Assembly: GCF_026626305.1 (NCBI RefSeq)
Contig: NZ_JAPNUE010000004.1
Span: 186,001-250,000 of the forward strand
Reading direction: 5' to 3'
DNA: 64,000 nucleotides
Origin: Frigidibacter sp. RF13
Lineage (GTDB): Bacteria; Pseudomonadota; Alphaproteobacteria; Rhodobacterales; Rhodobacteraceae
Position 1 is the stretch's first letter; the number at the start of each line of letters is the position of its first letter. The notes under the pieces are model-generated. The model did not search any database, was not told where the DNA came from, and saw nothing but the letters and a program-made list of their open reading frames with translations. The position numbers were made by a program, and so were the translations under genes. Of the stretch, positions 43,964 through 52,849 are shown piece by piece.

Positions 43964-44024
43964 TGCGGTCGGACCCTTCGGCTGGTTATGGTCAGACAAA
44001 TAGGCGGGAGGCCGGGCGCAGTCC

Positions 44025-44723
44025 ATGGGGGATGAGAGGATCAGTTTCCGCGACGTGAAGACCGAACTCTTGCGGCGGATCACCAGCCGGGTCTGGGCAC
44101 CGGGCGATCTGGTGCCCGGCGAGGTGGAACTGGCCGCCGAATTCGGGGTGGCGCGCGCGACGGTCAACCGGGCGATGCGCGAGCTGACCGAGGAAGGGCT
44201 TCTGGAGCGGCGGCGCAAGGCCGGAACCCGGGTCCGACCCTCGCCGCTGCGCGCGGCGCGGTTCGAAATTCCCCTGGTCAAGGCCGAGATCGAAGCGACG
44301 GGGGCGGACTATGGCTACCGTCGGCTGTCACGGAAGGCCGGTCCGGCGCCCGCCTGGCTGCGCCGGGCGCTTGCGCTGCCTGATGGCGCGCGGGTGCTGC
44401 GCGTCACCTGCCTGCATCTGGCGTCCGGCGCGCCCTACCAGCATGAGGCGCGCTGGATCAACCTTGCCGCCTTGCCGGCAGCGGAGGCGGAGGCGTTCGA
44501 TGCCTTTGGGCCGAACGAATGGCTGATCCGCGCGGTGCCTTTCTCGGAGGTCGAGATCAGCTTTCTCGCGGTCGCGGCTGAAGGCGAGGTGGCGACGGCG
44601 CTGGGCTGCATGCCGGGCGCGCCGGTCTTTGCGGTGGAGCGCACGACCTGGTGGCAGGGGCAGGCGATCACCCACGTGCGGCTGTCGTTTGCTCCAGGGC
44701 ACCGGATGACGACGCGGTACTGA
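44025..44723 (+). CDS. hutC: HutC, GntR-family repressor of histidine utilisation
   Basis: 232 residues. N-terminal winged helix (VWAPGDLVPGEVELAAEFGV, ARATVNRAMRELTEEGLLER) and C-terminal UTRA effector domain (PYQHEARWINLAALPAAEAE, AVERTTWWQGQAITHVRLSF). HutC-family proteins bind urocanate and leave the DNA. It lies between hutD and a convergent LysR. A degenerate half-matching site at 43987-44002 could allow autoregulation. Confidence 0.93.
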   Translation: MGDERISFRDVKTELLRRITSRVWAPGDLVPGEVELAAEFGVARATVNRAMRELTEEGLLERRRKAGTRVRPSPLRAARFEIPLVKAEIEATGADYGYRRLSRKAGPAPAWLRRALALPDGARVLRVTCLHLASGAPYQHEARWINLAALPAAEAEAFDAFGPNEWLIRAVPFSEVEISFLAVAAEGEVATALGCMPGAPVFAVERTTWWQGQAITHVRLSFAPGHRMTTRY

Positions 44724-44828
44724 CCGGGCCGGGCAGACAGGCGTCTGGCAACCGTCCCGCATCCGTCCCGACAGCGTCTGGCATCCGTCCCGACAGGCGG
44801 GATCTGAATTTGCCGGTGATCGACCGCC

Positions 44829-45713
44829 TCAGACCGCGAGAGGGCATAGGCGGATGAGCGTCGAAATAACCTCTGCCGTGGGCGAAAGCGGCAGGCCCTC
44901 GGGCCGGGCGAGGACCACGGGCTCGCCCGGGCCGGTGCCGGTGAGCGAGCGGGTCACAATCGGCCGACCGTCGTAGCTGATCACGGGCGCGGGGCGTGTG
45001 TAGCTGAGGCCAATGCCAAGGCCGTTCGCCGCAAAGGAGCGCATGAGGTCGAGCGATGCAGTGCGGTGGGCGATGCGGGGGCTGAGGCCCGCGCGGGTGA
45101 AGAGCGCGCGCATGTGGCTGACCGAGAGGCCCTGGTCGGCGAGGATCAGGGGCTCATTGGCGAGGTCTTTCAGGTTGAGCGTCGGCTGGGCTGCGAGCGG
45201 ATGGTCGGGCGCGAGGATCGCGTGGGGATGGACGCGGGCAACCTCTTCGCGCGCCACACTGTCATCGAGGCCGAGGTCGTAGGTGAGGGCAAGGTCGATG
45301 CGCCCCTGTGCAAGACCGTCTGCCAGCCCCTCGAAACCCGCCACGACCGGCGTCAGGCCGATGTCGCGGGCACGGGCGGCGGCGATCAGCGGGGCGAGGA
45401 CCATCGGTGCGAGATCTTCGAAACAGCCAAGTACCACCGGGGCGTCCTGCGCGGCCGTGCCGGTGGCAAGGCGCGTGAGACTGCCAAGGATGCGTTCGGC
45501 CTCGTCGAGGAAGCGCCGGCCATGGGGGGTGGGGCGCATCGGGCCGCCGGGGCGGCGCAGGAAAAGCGGCTGACCGATCTGCGCCTCGAGCTGCGCAAGC
45601 GCGACCGAAAGGGCGGGTTGCGAGACATGCAGCGTCTCGGCCGCGAGCGTCATGCTTTCGGTGCGGCCGACGGCCACGGCATATTCGAGCTGGCGGAGGG
45701 TAATGGATAGCAT
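44829..45713 (-). CDS. LysR-family regulator, divergent from PhyH dioxygenase
   Basis: 294 residues. HTH at the N-terminus: MLSITLRQLEYAVAVGRTES with LAAETLHVSQPALSVALAQLE, then a periplasmic-binding-like effector domain (APVVLGCFEDLAPMVLAPLI). This OxyR/CysB-like arrangement lacks the OxyR cysteines. It shares an 83-base intergenic region with the dioxygenase at 45797 and probably controls it and galM. Convergent with hutC across a 105-base stretch of imperfect tandem repeats. Confidence 0.92.
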   Translation of the reverse strand: MLSITLRQLEYAVAVGRTESMTLAAETLHVSQPALSVALAQLEAQIGQPLFLRRPGGPMRPTPHGRRFLDEAERILGSLTRLATGTAAQDAPVVLGCFEDLAPMVLAPLIAAARARDIGLTPVVAGFEGLADGLAQGRIDLALTYDLGLDDSVAREEVARVHPHAILAPDHPLAAQPTLNLKDLANEPLILADQGLSVSHMRALFTRAGLSPRIAHRTASLDLMRSFAANGLGIGLSYTRPAPVISYDGRPIVTRSLTGTGPGEPVVLARPEGLPLSPTAEVISTLIRLCPLAV

Positions 45714-45796
45714 AAGACTATCGGAACCATTTGTAGATATTATTGGAAATTATGCATTGGCGGTTCCATCCTGCAAGCGAAACGTGGGAGAACGGA

Positions 45797-46597
<801 letters not shown>

Positions 46598-46647
46598 CGC
46601 CTGCCGGCGCGCCGGGCCATCTGGCCACGCTGAAGTGCGGGGACAGG

Positions 46648-47628
46648 ATGAGCGACGCGGAGATCACGGAATTCGGGACAACGGCGGACGGAAGGCCGGT
46701 TAGAGCTGTCACCCTGCGGTCGGAAGACCTGACTGCACGCATCCTGACTTGGGGGGCGGTGTTGCAGGGGCTGTGGCTGAAGGGCGTCGCGCACAGCCTG
46801 ACGCTCGGGTCGGAGCGGCTGGCCGATTATGAAGGGCCGATGATCTATCACGGGTCGCTGGTGGCGCCGGTCGCCAACCGGATTTCCGGGGCGCGGGCGG
46901 TTCTGGACGGTCGAGAGCTGACTTTCGAGAAGAACCATGCGGGCCGCATGACCCTGCATTCGGGGTCGGCGGGAACGCAGACCAAAGTCTGGAGCCTGGC
47001 CGCAGCCGATGCGCGCCGCGTCGTCCTGTCGCTTGACCTGGCCGATGGCGAAGGCGGCTTTCCGGGTAACCGCCATGTCGAGGCAATCTTCGAGGTGACG
47101 GGCGCCACTCTGCGGCTGACAATCAGTGCCACGACCGACCGGCCGACCTTCTTCAATGCGACGAACCACAGCTACTGGAACCTCGACGGCTCGGCGACAT
47201 GGCAAGGTCATCAGGTGCGCGTCGCGGCGGAGGAACGACTGCTGACCGATGCGGAAGACTGCGCGACGGGCGAGATCGAACAGGTGGCGGGGAGCGCCTA
47301 TGACTTCCGGTCTGGCGCAGCGCCGGTTCCGGGAGACCCGCCGATCGACCACTGCTTTGTCTTGTCGCGCGCGCGCCGCGCCCTGACGCCGGTGATGTGG
47401 CTGACCGGTCAAGGCGGCGTGACGATGGAAGTGGCGACAACCGAGCCGGGCCTGCAGCTTTACGATGCGCGCGGGGCGATGCGGCCGGGGCGCGCGGCTT
47501 ATGAGGGGATCGCGATCGAGGCGCAGGGCTGGCCGGACGCGCCGAACCAGGCGGGGTTTCCGTCAATCGTGCTGAGGCCGGGCGAGACGATCCATCAGGT
47601 GACCGAATGGCGGTTCTTGGGCATCTGA
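46648..47628 (+). CDS. galM: Aldose 1-epimerase
   Basis: 326 residues. Catalyses anomer interconversion of aldoses. GSLVAPVANRISGARAVLDG, MTLHSGSAGTQTKVW, ATNHSYWNLDG (catalytic His) and IEAQGWPDAPNQAGFPSIVL (catalytic Glu region, PxxxNQ) are present. ATG at 46648 is preceded by GGGGACAGG. A TTG at 46594 that overlaps the dioxygenase stop is a less likely start. Tandem with PhyH, so both may act on a sugar-related compound. Confidence 0.93.
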   Translation: MSDAEITEFGTTADGRPVRAVTLRSEDLTARILTWGAVLQGLWLKGVAHSLTLGSERLADYEGPMIYHGSLVAPVANRISGARAVLDGRELTFEKNHAGRMTLHSGSAGTQTKVWSLAAADARRVVLSLDLADGEGGFPGNRHVEAIFEVTGATLRLTISATTDRPTFFNATNHSYWNLDGSATWQGHQVRVAAEERLLTDAEDCATGEIEQVAGSAYDFRSGAAPVPGDPPIDHCFVLSRARRALTPVMWLTGQGGVTMEVATTEPGLQLYDARGAMRPGRAAYEGIAIEAQGWPDAPNQAGFPSIVLRPGETIHQVTEWRFLGI

Positions 47629-47696
47629 GGCCGTGGTTGCCCGACCAGATTGACGGAGAGGCACAGCGAATGGCGCCGAGGTTTCCGTCCAATCCA

Positions 47697-47924
47697 TCAG
47701 AATTGGCCGGGATACAGGCTCATCATGCTTTGAACGTCATGTTCGCTGGATAAGCCATCGGGGTTTTTTTCGAGCATATCCATCAGAAATGCCCTGCGCT
47801 GGCGGGCTTCCTCGGCCTGCCCGACTGGATCCACCAGCACCGGTCCGCCAAAGAGCGACCAGTAACGCCTTGAGCTGTCGATCTGAAACCATTGACCGAC
47901 GGATGAGAGTGTCAGCATCGCCAT
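47697..47924 (-). CDS. Small hypothetical protein, 75 residues
   Basis: The ATG at 47924 follows AGGAGCGGGAAC, a good ribosome site, supporting real expression. The peptide is soluble with a Trp/Tyr-rich N-terminal half (VGQWFQIDSSRRYWSLFGG) and an acidic, Met-rich C-terminal half (KNPDGLSSEHDVQSMMSLYP). No family recognised. It is transcribed divergently from the LysR gene at 48017 across 92 bases, a typical LysR target layout. Confidence 0.6.
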   Translation of the reverse strand: MAMLTLSSVGQWFQIDSSRRYWSLFGGPVLVDPVGQAEEARQRRAFLMDMLEKNPDGLSSEHDVQSMMSLYPGQF

Positions 47925-48016
47925 GTTCCCGCTCCTGATCGAACTTTCATGAGGGCTAGGCTAGGGCGGCGTTCAAATTTCTGGTATCGGGCCCGGAGTC
48001 GTGCTGTTCTACAGAA

Positions 48017-48904
48017 ATGAATAGCGCTTTCCGTGACTGGTCCAATATCCGCTTCTTTCTGGCGGTCTGCCGGACCGGTTCTACGCTGGCTGCAGCGAGG
48101 GAACTGGGTAGCGCCCAGCCGACCGTCGCACGGCGCATCGAGGCATTGGAGCATGAGCTGGGGCTGGTGCTCTTTGACAAGGACACCCGAGGCTTTCACC
48201 CGACCCATGCCGCCCGCGCCCTGCTTCCGGAGGCACAGGCAATCGAGGCTGCCGTTCAGCGGCTGAGTGGCAAGGCCGCAGATCTGACGGGCAACCGAGT
48301 CATTCGCCTGACGGCGCCGAAGGGCAACTTCTCGCCCCGGCTGCATCGCATCGTCCATGAATTCAGCGAACGTTATCCCGGACTGGAGCTGAAGTTCCTG
48401 CCTTCGAACGACGTTCTCGACCTGATGGCGGGCGACGCGGATATTGCGTTGAGGATGATCGTGCAGCCGCCTGACAAACGGCTGATCCGGCGCAAGATCA
48501 GCACGGCGCGTTACAGCATCTATGGATCGCAAGCCTATGCCCGGAAACACGGGCTGCCATCCTCGCAGGCCGATCTCGTGGACCATTCGTTTGTGGCCTA
48601 CCGACCTGGAAACGAGGTTCGGCGGGCGGAGCAATGGCTGCTGCGCACGGAGCTGAACGTGCGCTTCGTGCGGTATTACGGCGAGTATGACCTGCTGCAC
48701 GAGGCGGTGGCCGAAGGGGTCGGGCTTGGCATCCTGAATGACCGCGCCAGTGCGAACGATGCACGGTTGATGGCTTGTTTCGGCCCGATCCCCGAGCTTG
48801 ATCAGGACCATCTTCTGCTGGTGTCACCGACAAGCTACCGCCGCCCCGAGGTCCGGCAGTTCGTGAAGTTCTTTGCGCCGCGTTACGCGGCGGGGTTCAA
48901 TTGA
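48017..48904 (+). CDS. LysR-family regulator
   Basis: 295 residues. Winged helix MNSAFRDWSNIRFFLAVCRT with AARELGSAQPTVARRIEALE, followed by a LysR substrate domain. Divergent from the 75-residue protein at 47697, which is the best target candidate. Its 3' end abuts the convergent puuD stop with no spacer. Confidence 0.92.
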   Translation: MNSAFRDWSNIRFFLAVCRTGSTLAAARELGSAQPTVARRIEALEHELGLVLFDKDTRGFHPTHAARALLPEAQAIEAAVQRLSGKAADLTGNRVIRLTAPKGNFSPRLHRIVHEFSERYPGLELKFLPSNDVLDLMAGDADIALRMIVQPPDKRLIRRKISTARYSIYGSQAYARKHGLPSSQADLVDHSFVAYRPGNEVRRAEQWLLRTELNVRFVRYYGEYDLLHEAVAEGVGLGILNDRASANDARLMACFGPIPELDQDHLLLVSPTSYRRPEVRQFVKFFAPRYAAGFN

Positions 48905-50149
48905 TCAGCCTTCGCCGCCGTCGGCAGCCCGGATCCAGGCGACGATCTTCTGGCGCTCCTGCGGCTCCATGAACGAGGCATTTGCAGGCGGCATGGCGTG
49001 GCTGACGCCCGCCTGGATATAGATGCGCCGCGCTTCGTTGGCGATCTGTTCAGGGGTTTCGAGGATCACGCCCTTGGGCGCCCAGTGGATGCCTTCAAAG
49101 CCCGGCTCGGCGGCGTGGCACATGGAGCAGCGGCCAAGGATGATGTCCTGCGCCTCGGTGAACCCCTCGGCGGCGGCATAGCGGGCGCCTTCAGGGGTAA
49201 GCTGGACTGCGCCCTGTTCTTCACCCTCTGCCGCCTTGTAGAGCGGCGCGGTCGACAGCCAGGCGATGGCGAGGAAGAGGAGAACGGTCGCGAGCCAGGT
49301 CCAGTGCGGGTTGCCTTTCCGCGCATGGAGGCTGTTAAACCAGTGGCGGATTGTCACGCCCATCAGAAAGACGAGGCTCGCGATGATCCAGTTGTTCTCG
49401 GTCGCGAAGGCCAGCGGATAGTGGTTCGACAGCATCATGAAGATGACGGGCAGCGTCAGGTAGTTGTTGTGGGTCGAGCGCTGCTTGGCGATCTTGCCGT
49501 ATTTCGCATCCGGCGTGCGTCCGGCGATAAGGTCGGCGACCACCACCTTCTGGTTGGGGATGATGATCCAGAAGACGTTCCCCGACATGATCGTCGCGGT
49601 GAAGGCACCGAGGTGCAGAAGCGCGGCGCGGCCCGAGAAGACCGAAGTGTAGAAATAAGCCATGCCGACCAGGATGACAAAGAGGCCGATCATCAGCCGG
49701 GTATTGTCGTCGCCAAAGCGCGACTTGCAGATCTGGTCATAGGCGATCCAGCCGAAGGCGAGCGAGCCCAACGAAATGCCGATGGCCTGCCATGTCGTCA
49801 GCGCCCGCACTTCGGGGTCGACAAGATAGAGGTCGGCGCCGAGGTAGTAGACGAGGCAGAGCAGCGCGAACCCGGAAATCCAGGTCATGTAGCTTTCCCA
49901 TTTGAACCAGACGAGGTCGCCGGGCATCTGCTCGGGCGCCACGAGGTACTTCTGGATATGGTAGAAGCCGCCGCCATGGACCTGCCATTCCTCGCCGTCG
50001 GCTCCGCTCGCGAGGTTGCGGTCGCGGTGGAGGCCGAGGTCGAGCGCGATGAAATAGAAGGACGAGCCGATCCAGGCGATGGCGGTGATGACATGCAGCC
50101 AGCGGACCGCGAATTCCAGCCATTCGCCGAGGACGATGAAATCATACAT
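48905..50149 (-). CDS. puuD: Urate hydroxylase PuuD
   Basis: 414 residues. N-terminal ~300 residues with eight hydrophobic segments (starting LHVITAIAWIGSSFYFIALD, and GGGFYHIQKYLVAP) form the DUF989 urate oxidase-like domain. The C-terminal ~100 residues are a cytochrome c domain with RCSMCHAAEP (CxxCH heme site) and HAMPPAN (distal Met). It oxidises urate to 5-hydroxyisourate with electrons to the respiratory chain. No other purine genes are adjacent; divergent LysR at 50289 may control it. Confidence 0.94.
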   Translation of the reverse strand: MYDFIVLGEWLEFAVRWLHVITAIAWIGSSFYFIALDLGLHRDRNLASGADGEEWQVHGGGFYHIQKYLVAPEQMPGDLVWFKWESYMTWISGFALLCLVYYLGADLYLVDPEVRALTTWQAIGISLGSLAFGWIAYDQICKSRFGDDNTRLMIGLFVILVGMAYFYTSVFSGRAALLHLGAFTATIMSGNVFWIIIPNQKVVVADLIAGRTPDAKYGKIAKQRSTHNNYLTLPVIFMMLSNHYPLAFATENNWIIASLVFLMGVTIRHWFNSLHARKGNPHWTWLATVLLFLAIAWLSTAPLYKAAEGEEQGAVQLTPEGARYAAAEGFTEAQDIILGRCSMCHAAEPGFEGIHWAPKGVILETPEQIANEARRIYIQAGVSHAMPPANASFMEPQERQKIVAWIRAADGGEG

Positions 50150-50288
50150 GATGGTCCCTCCCGTTGACCCCAGCCTAGCGCGGCTGCGATCTTCGTCATA
50201 TTGCGATTAATGCCTTATGACTTTCAAAGATATTCTGATAATCTTCCCCTCAAGCCCGTTTCGGGCGCCGGATCGGGGAGGACCGGGA

Positions 50289-51233
50289 ATGTCTTATGTC
50301 AACAATATCAAGATGTTCGTTCGCGTCTTCGAGCTTGGATCGATGTCCGCCGCAGCGCGCGATCAGCGCACTTCGCCCGCCGTCGCCTCGGCGCGGGTGG
50401 CGGAACTGGAGAAACATCTGGGCGTGCGGCTTTTCAACCGCACCACCCGGCGCCTGCAGCCGACCGAGAACGGCCGCCTCTTCTACGACGGCGCCCGAAA
50501 GGTGCTGGAGGCGATCGACGATGCCGAGGCCGCGGTCATGGCCTCGACCTTGAACCTGCGCGGCACGATCTTCGTGGCCGCGCCCTTGGGTGTCGGGCGG
50601 CGGTTCATCGCGCCGCATGTGCCGGTCTTCAAGGATGACTACCCCCAGATCGACGTGCGGCTCCGCCTGTCGGACCGCAAGATCGACGTGGTGGGCGAGG
50701 GGCTCGACATGGCCTTCCACATGGGCACGCTGGAAGACAGCACACTGAAACTGCGCGTCGTCGCCGATTGCCCGCGCGTCCTGTGCGCCGCGCCCTCCTA
50801 TATCGAGCGCCGCGGCCTGCCTGCGGATGGCGAGGCCCTCTTGCGTGACCGCCATGATTGCCTGAACCTGCGTTTCCCCGGCGCCCGCGAATTCCAGTGG
50901 ACGCTCGTCACCCCCGAGGGGCCGCGGCGGTTCGAGGTGACAGGACCTTTCGAGACCGACGACGGCGATGTGCTGACGATCTGGGCGCTCGACGGGCGCG
51001 GGATCATCATGAAACCGATTTTCGAGATCGCAGATCATCTGAAATCCGGCGCGCTGGTTCCGGTGGCGCGCGCTACGCCGCCTGTGCCGGTGCAGCTTTC
51101 CTGCCTGACCCAGCATCGCCGGCTGCGCGACCCGAAGATCCGCACCTTCACCGATTTCATCATCGCCCGCTGCCGTGCGGACCTGCAGCGCGAGGTCGAT
51201 GGGCTCGAAACCTTCGCATCCGGCGCCGCCTGA
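50289..51233 (+). CDS. LysR-family regulator, divergent from puuD
   Basis: 314 residues. HTH in MSYVNNIKMFVRVFELGSMS and AVASARVAELEKHLGVRLFN (CrgA/AphB-like group). The effector domain has NLRFPGAREFQWTLVTPEGP. The ATG at 50289 follows GGGGAGGACCGGGA, so the earlier ATG at 50217 is not used. It is divergent from puuD across ~140 bases and convergent with the next LysR by 12 bases. Confidence 0.92.
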   Translation: MSYVNNIKMFVRVFELGSMSAAARDQRTSPAVASARVAELEKHLGVRLFNRTTRRLQPTENGRLFYDGARKVLEAIDDAEAAVMASTLNLRGTIFVAAPLGVGRRFIAPHVPVFKDDYPQIDVRLRLSDRKIDVVGEGLDMAFHMGTLEDSTLKLRVVADCPRVLCAAPSYIERRGLPADGEALLRDRHDCLNLRFPGAREFQWTLVTPEGPRRFEVTGPFETDDGDVLTIWALDGRGIIMKPIFEIADHLKSGALVPVARATPPVPVQLSCLTQHRRLRDPKIRTFTDFIIARCRADLQREVDGLETFASGAA

Positions 51234-51245
51234 GCAGACGCGGGG

Positions 51246-52139
51246 TCACGGCAGATCCCGGTCTTCCTCGAAAGCCGCGCGCAGCCATGCGGCGAAAAGC
51301 TCTGCCTCTGGCTTGCGCGCCGCCGCGCGCGGGCTTCTTGCCAGAAAATGCGCCTGGGCAAAGGGGATGGGCGCGCCCGCGATCCTGATCCGGGTGCCGG
51401 AGGCGATGGCCTGCCGGGCAAAGCGCGTCACGATCATCGCCCGCCCGCCGCCCGCCGCCGCAAGCGCCAGCGCCGCCGCCGTCGTATCGACCGACAGGCG
51501 CTTGCCCCGGGCCGGTCCGGTGATGCCGAGGCTGGCGATGTAGTTGGCCCAGCTGTCCTCGTAGCCGAGGATACGGATCAGCGGCGCCGCCAGCAGCAGG
51601 TCGGGCCGCCCGGTCAGATCCCCCGCATCCGCATCCGCCACCGGAACGATCGTTTCGGTCGAAAGCCGCTCCGCCCCGGGCTCGATCTGCCCCGCAGTGG
51701 CCAGCTGGATATCGATATCCACATCCTCCTCGCCCGCTGAATGAGCCCAGATGGTCGAGACGAGGCGCAGGTTGATGTCGGGATGGGCGGCCACGAAGGC
51801 CGGCAGGCGCGGCGCAAGCCAGAGCGAGACGGTCGAGATCGGCGCGCGCACGGTCAGGGTCTGGGTGGTGGCCGAACCGAACAGGCTTACGGTCGCAAGG
51901 TTCATCTCGCCGATCGCGGCCCGGACCGCCATCGCATAGGCCTCGCCCACGTCGGTCAGCGTCAGATGGCGTGCGCTGCGGCGGAAGAGCTGGCACTGCA
52001 ACGTTTCCTCAAGCGCCTTGATATGCAGGCTGACAGCGGTCTGAGTAAGGCCAAGCTCCTTGCCGGTTTCGGTGAAATTCAACAGCCGCGCCGCTGCCTC
52101 GAAGCTGCGCAGCCAGATCAGGTTGGGCAGACGTTGCAT
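51246..52139 (-). CDS. LysR-family (GcvA-like) regulator, divergent from cupin
   Basis: 297 residues. N-terminus MQRLPNLIWLRSFEAAARLL with FTETGKELGLTQTAVSLHIK, typical of GcvA-type LysR proteins. The effector domain includes TVRAPISTVSLWLAPRLPAF. Start at 52139 is chosen by TAGGTG upstream; the longer frame to 52280 is not. A perfect palindrome at 52158-52174 lies 19 bases upstream, a probable autoregulatory and target site shared with the cupin gene at 52271. Confidence 0.9.
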   Translation of the reverse strand: MQRLPNLIWLRSFEAAARLLNFTETGKELGLTQTAVSLHIKALEETLQCQLFRRSARHLTLTDVGEAYAMAVRAAIGEMNLATVSLFGSATTQTLTVRAPISTVSLWLAPRLPAFVAAHPDINLRLVSTIWAHSAGEEDVDIDIQLATAGQIEPGAERLSTETIVPVADADAGDLTGRPDLLLAAPLIRILGYEDSWANYIASLGITGPARGKRLSVDTTAAALALAAAGGGRAMIVTRFARQAIASGTRIRIAGAPIPFAQAHFLARSPRAAARKPEAELFAAWLRAAFEEDRDLP

Positions 52140-52157
52140 GGTTACACCTAAAAATTC

Positions 52158-52174
52158 TTGGCCATTATGGCCAA
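52158..52174. promoter_or_regulatory. 17-base palindrome in the LysR-cupin divergent region
   Basis: TTGGCCAT-T-ATGGCCAA is a perfect palindrome. It lies 19 bases before the LysR start and about 100 bases before the cupin start, as expected for a LysR recognition site that also serves autorepression. Confidence 0.65.
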
Positions 52175-52270
52175 TATTACTCATTTCTATTTGCCATTCA
52201 AACCGATCATACCGGAACCAGGCCGCAAGATCGGCCGGAACAGAAGACCCATCTACGAAAGGATCGCGCG

Positions 52271-52747
52271 GTGCCCGCACAAGCTCTGGTCAAAGATGCC
52301 GCCCCAGAAACTGCCAACCAGAATGACGCTCCGGCGGTCGGTTTCGTGCGCAACCTCGCCGACCTGCCGGTCGAGGGCGGCATCGATCCGCTCTTCGGCA
52401 ATGTGACCTGGCGCACGCTGATCTCGTCCGACCGCACCCGGTCGAACGACCTTGTGCTCGGCGTGGCGGAATTTCCCCCGAACGGCAGGCTGAACCTGCA
52501 CCGCCACGCGCCACCGGAATTCTACTTCTGTCTTTCTGGTTCCGGCACCGTGATGATCGACGGCCGCGCCCATGAGGTCGCGGCGGGCGCGGCTGTCTAT
52601 ATCCCCGGCAATGCCGAACATGGCGTTCAGGCAGGTGCCGACGGTCTGATCTTTGCCTACGGGTTCGCCAAGGACGCCTTTGGCGAGGTCAGTTATCAGT
52701 TCTCGGCGCCAGGCAATGTGCTGCCCTTCGAGGCGGCGGGCGCCTGA
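52271..52747 (+). CDS. Cupin protein, candidate DddW-type DMSP lyase
   Basis: 158 residues, one cupin barrel. Metal-ligand set is His77, His79, Glu83 and His117 in RLNLHRHAPPEFYFCL and IPGNAEHGVQ, with Tyr85 next to the Glu. That spacing equals the His-x-His, Glu and distal His spacing I recall for DddW, an iron-dependent dimethylsulfoniopropionate lyase of Ruegeria, which also sits beside a divergent LysR gene. Spacing alone is common in cupins, so this is only a candidate. GTG start at 52271 follows AAAGGA. Confidence 0.7.
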   Translation: MPAQALVKDAAPETANQNDAPAVGFVRNLADLPVEGGIDPLFGNVTWRTLISSDRTRSNDLVLGVAEFPPNGRLNLHRHAPPEFYFCLSGSGTVMIDGRAHEVAAGAAVYIPGNAEHGVQAGADGLIFAYGFAKDAFGEVSYQFSAPGNVLPFEAAGA

Positions 52748-52849
52748 TCAGACGCCCCCGCCCGCGCGATCGGTCCGCTGCGCGCCGACCCGCCTCTTTT
52801 CCCCCGGTGTCTGTTGGCCTATGGCTTTGGTCAGCAATGGAGGGCGGCG

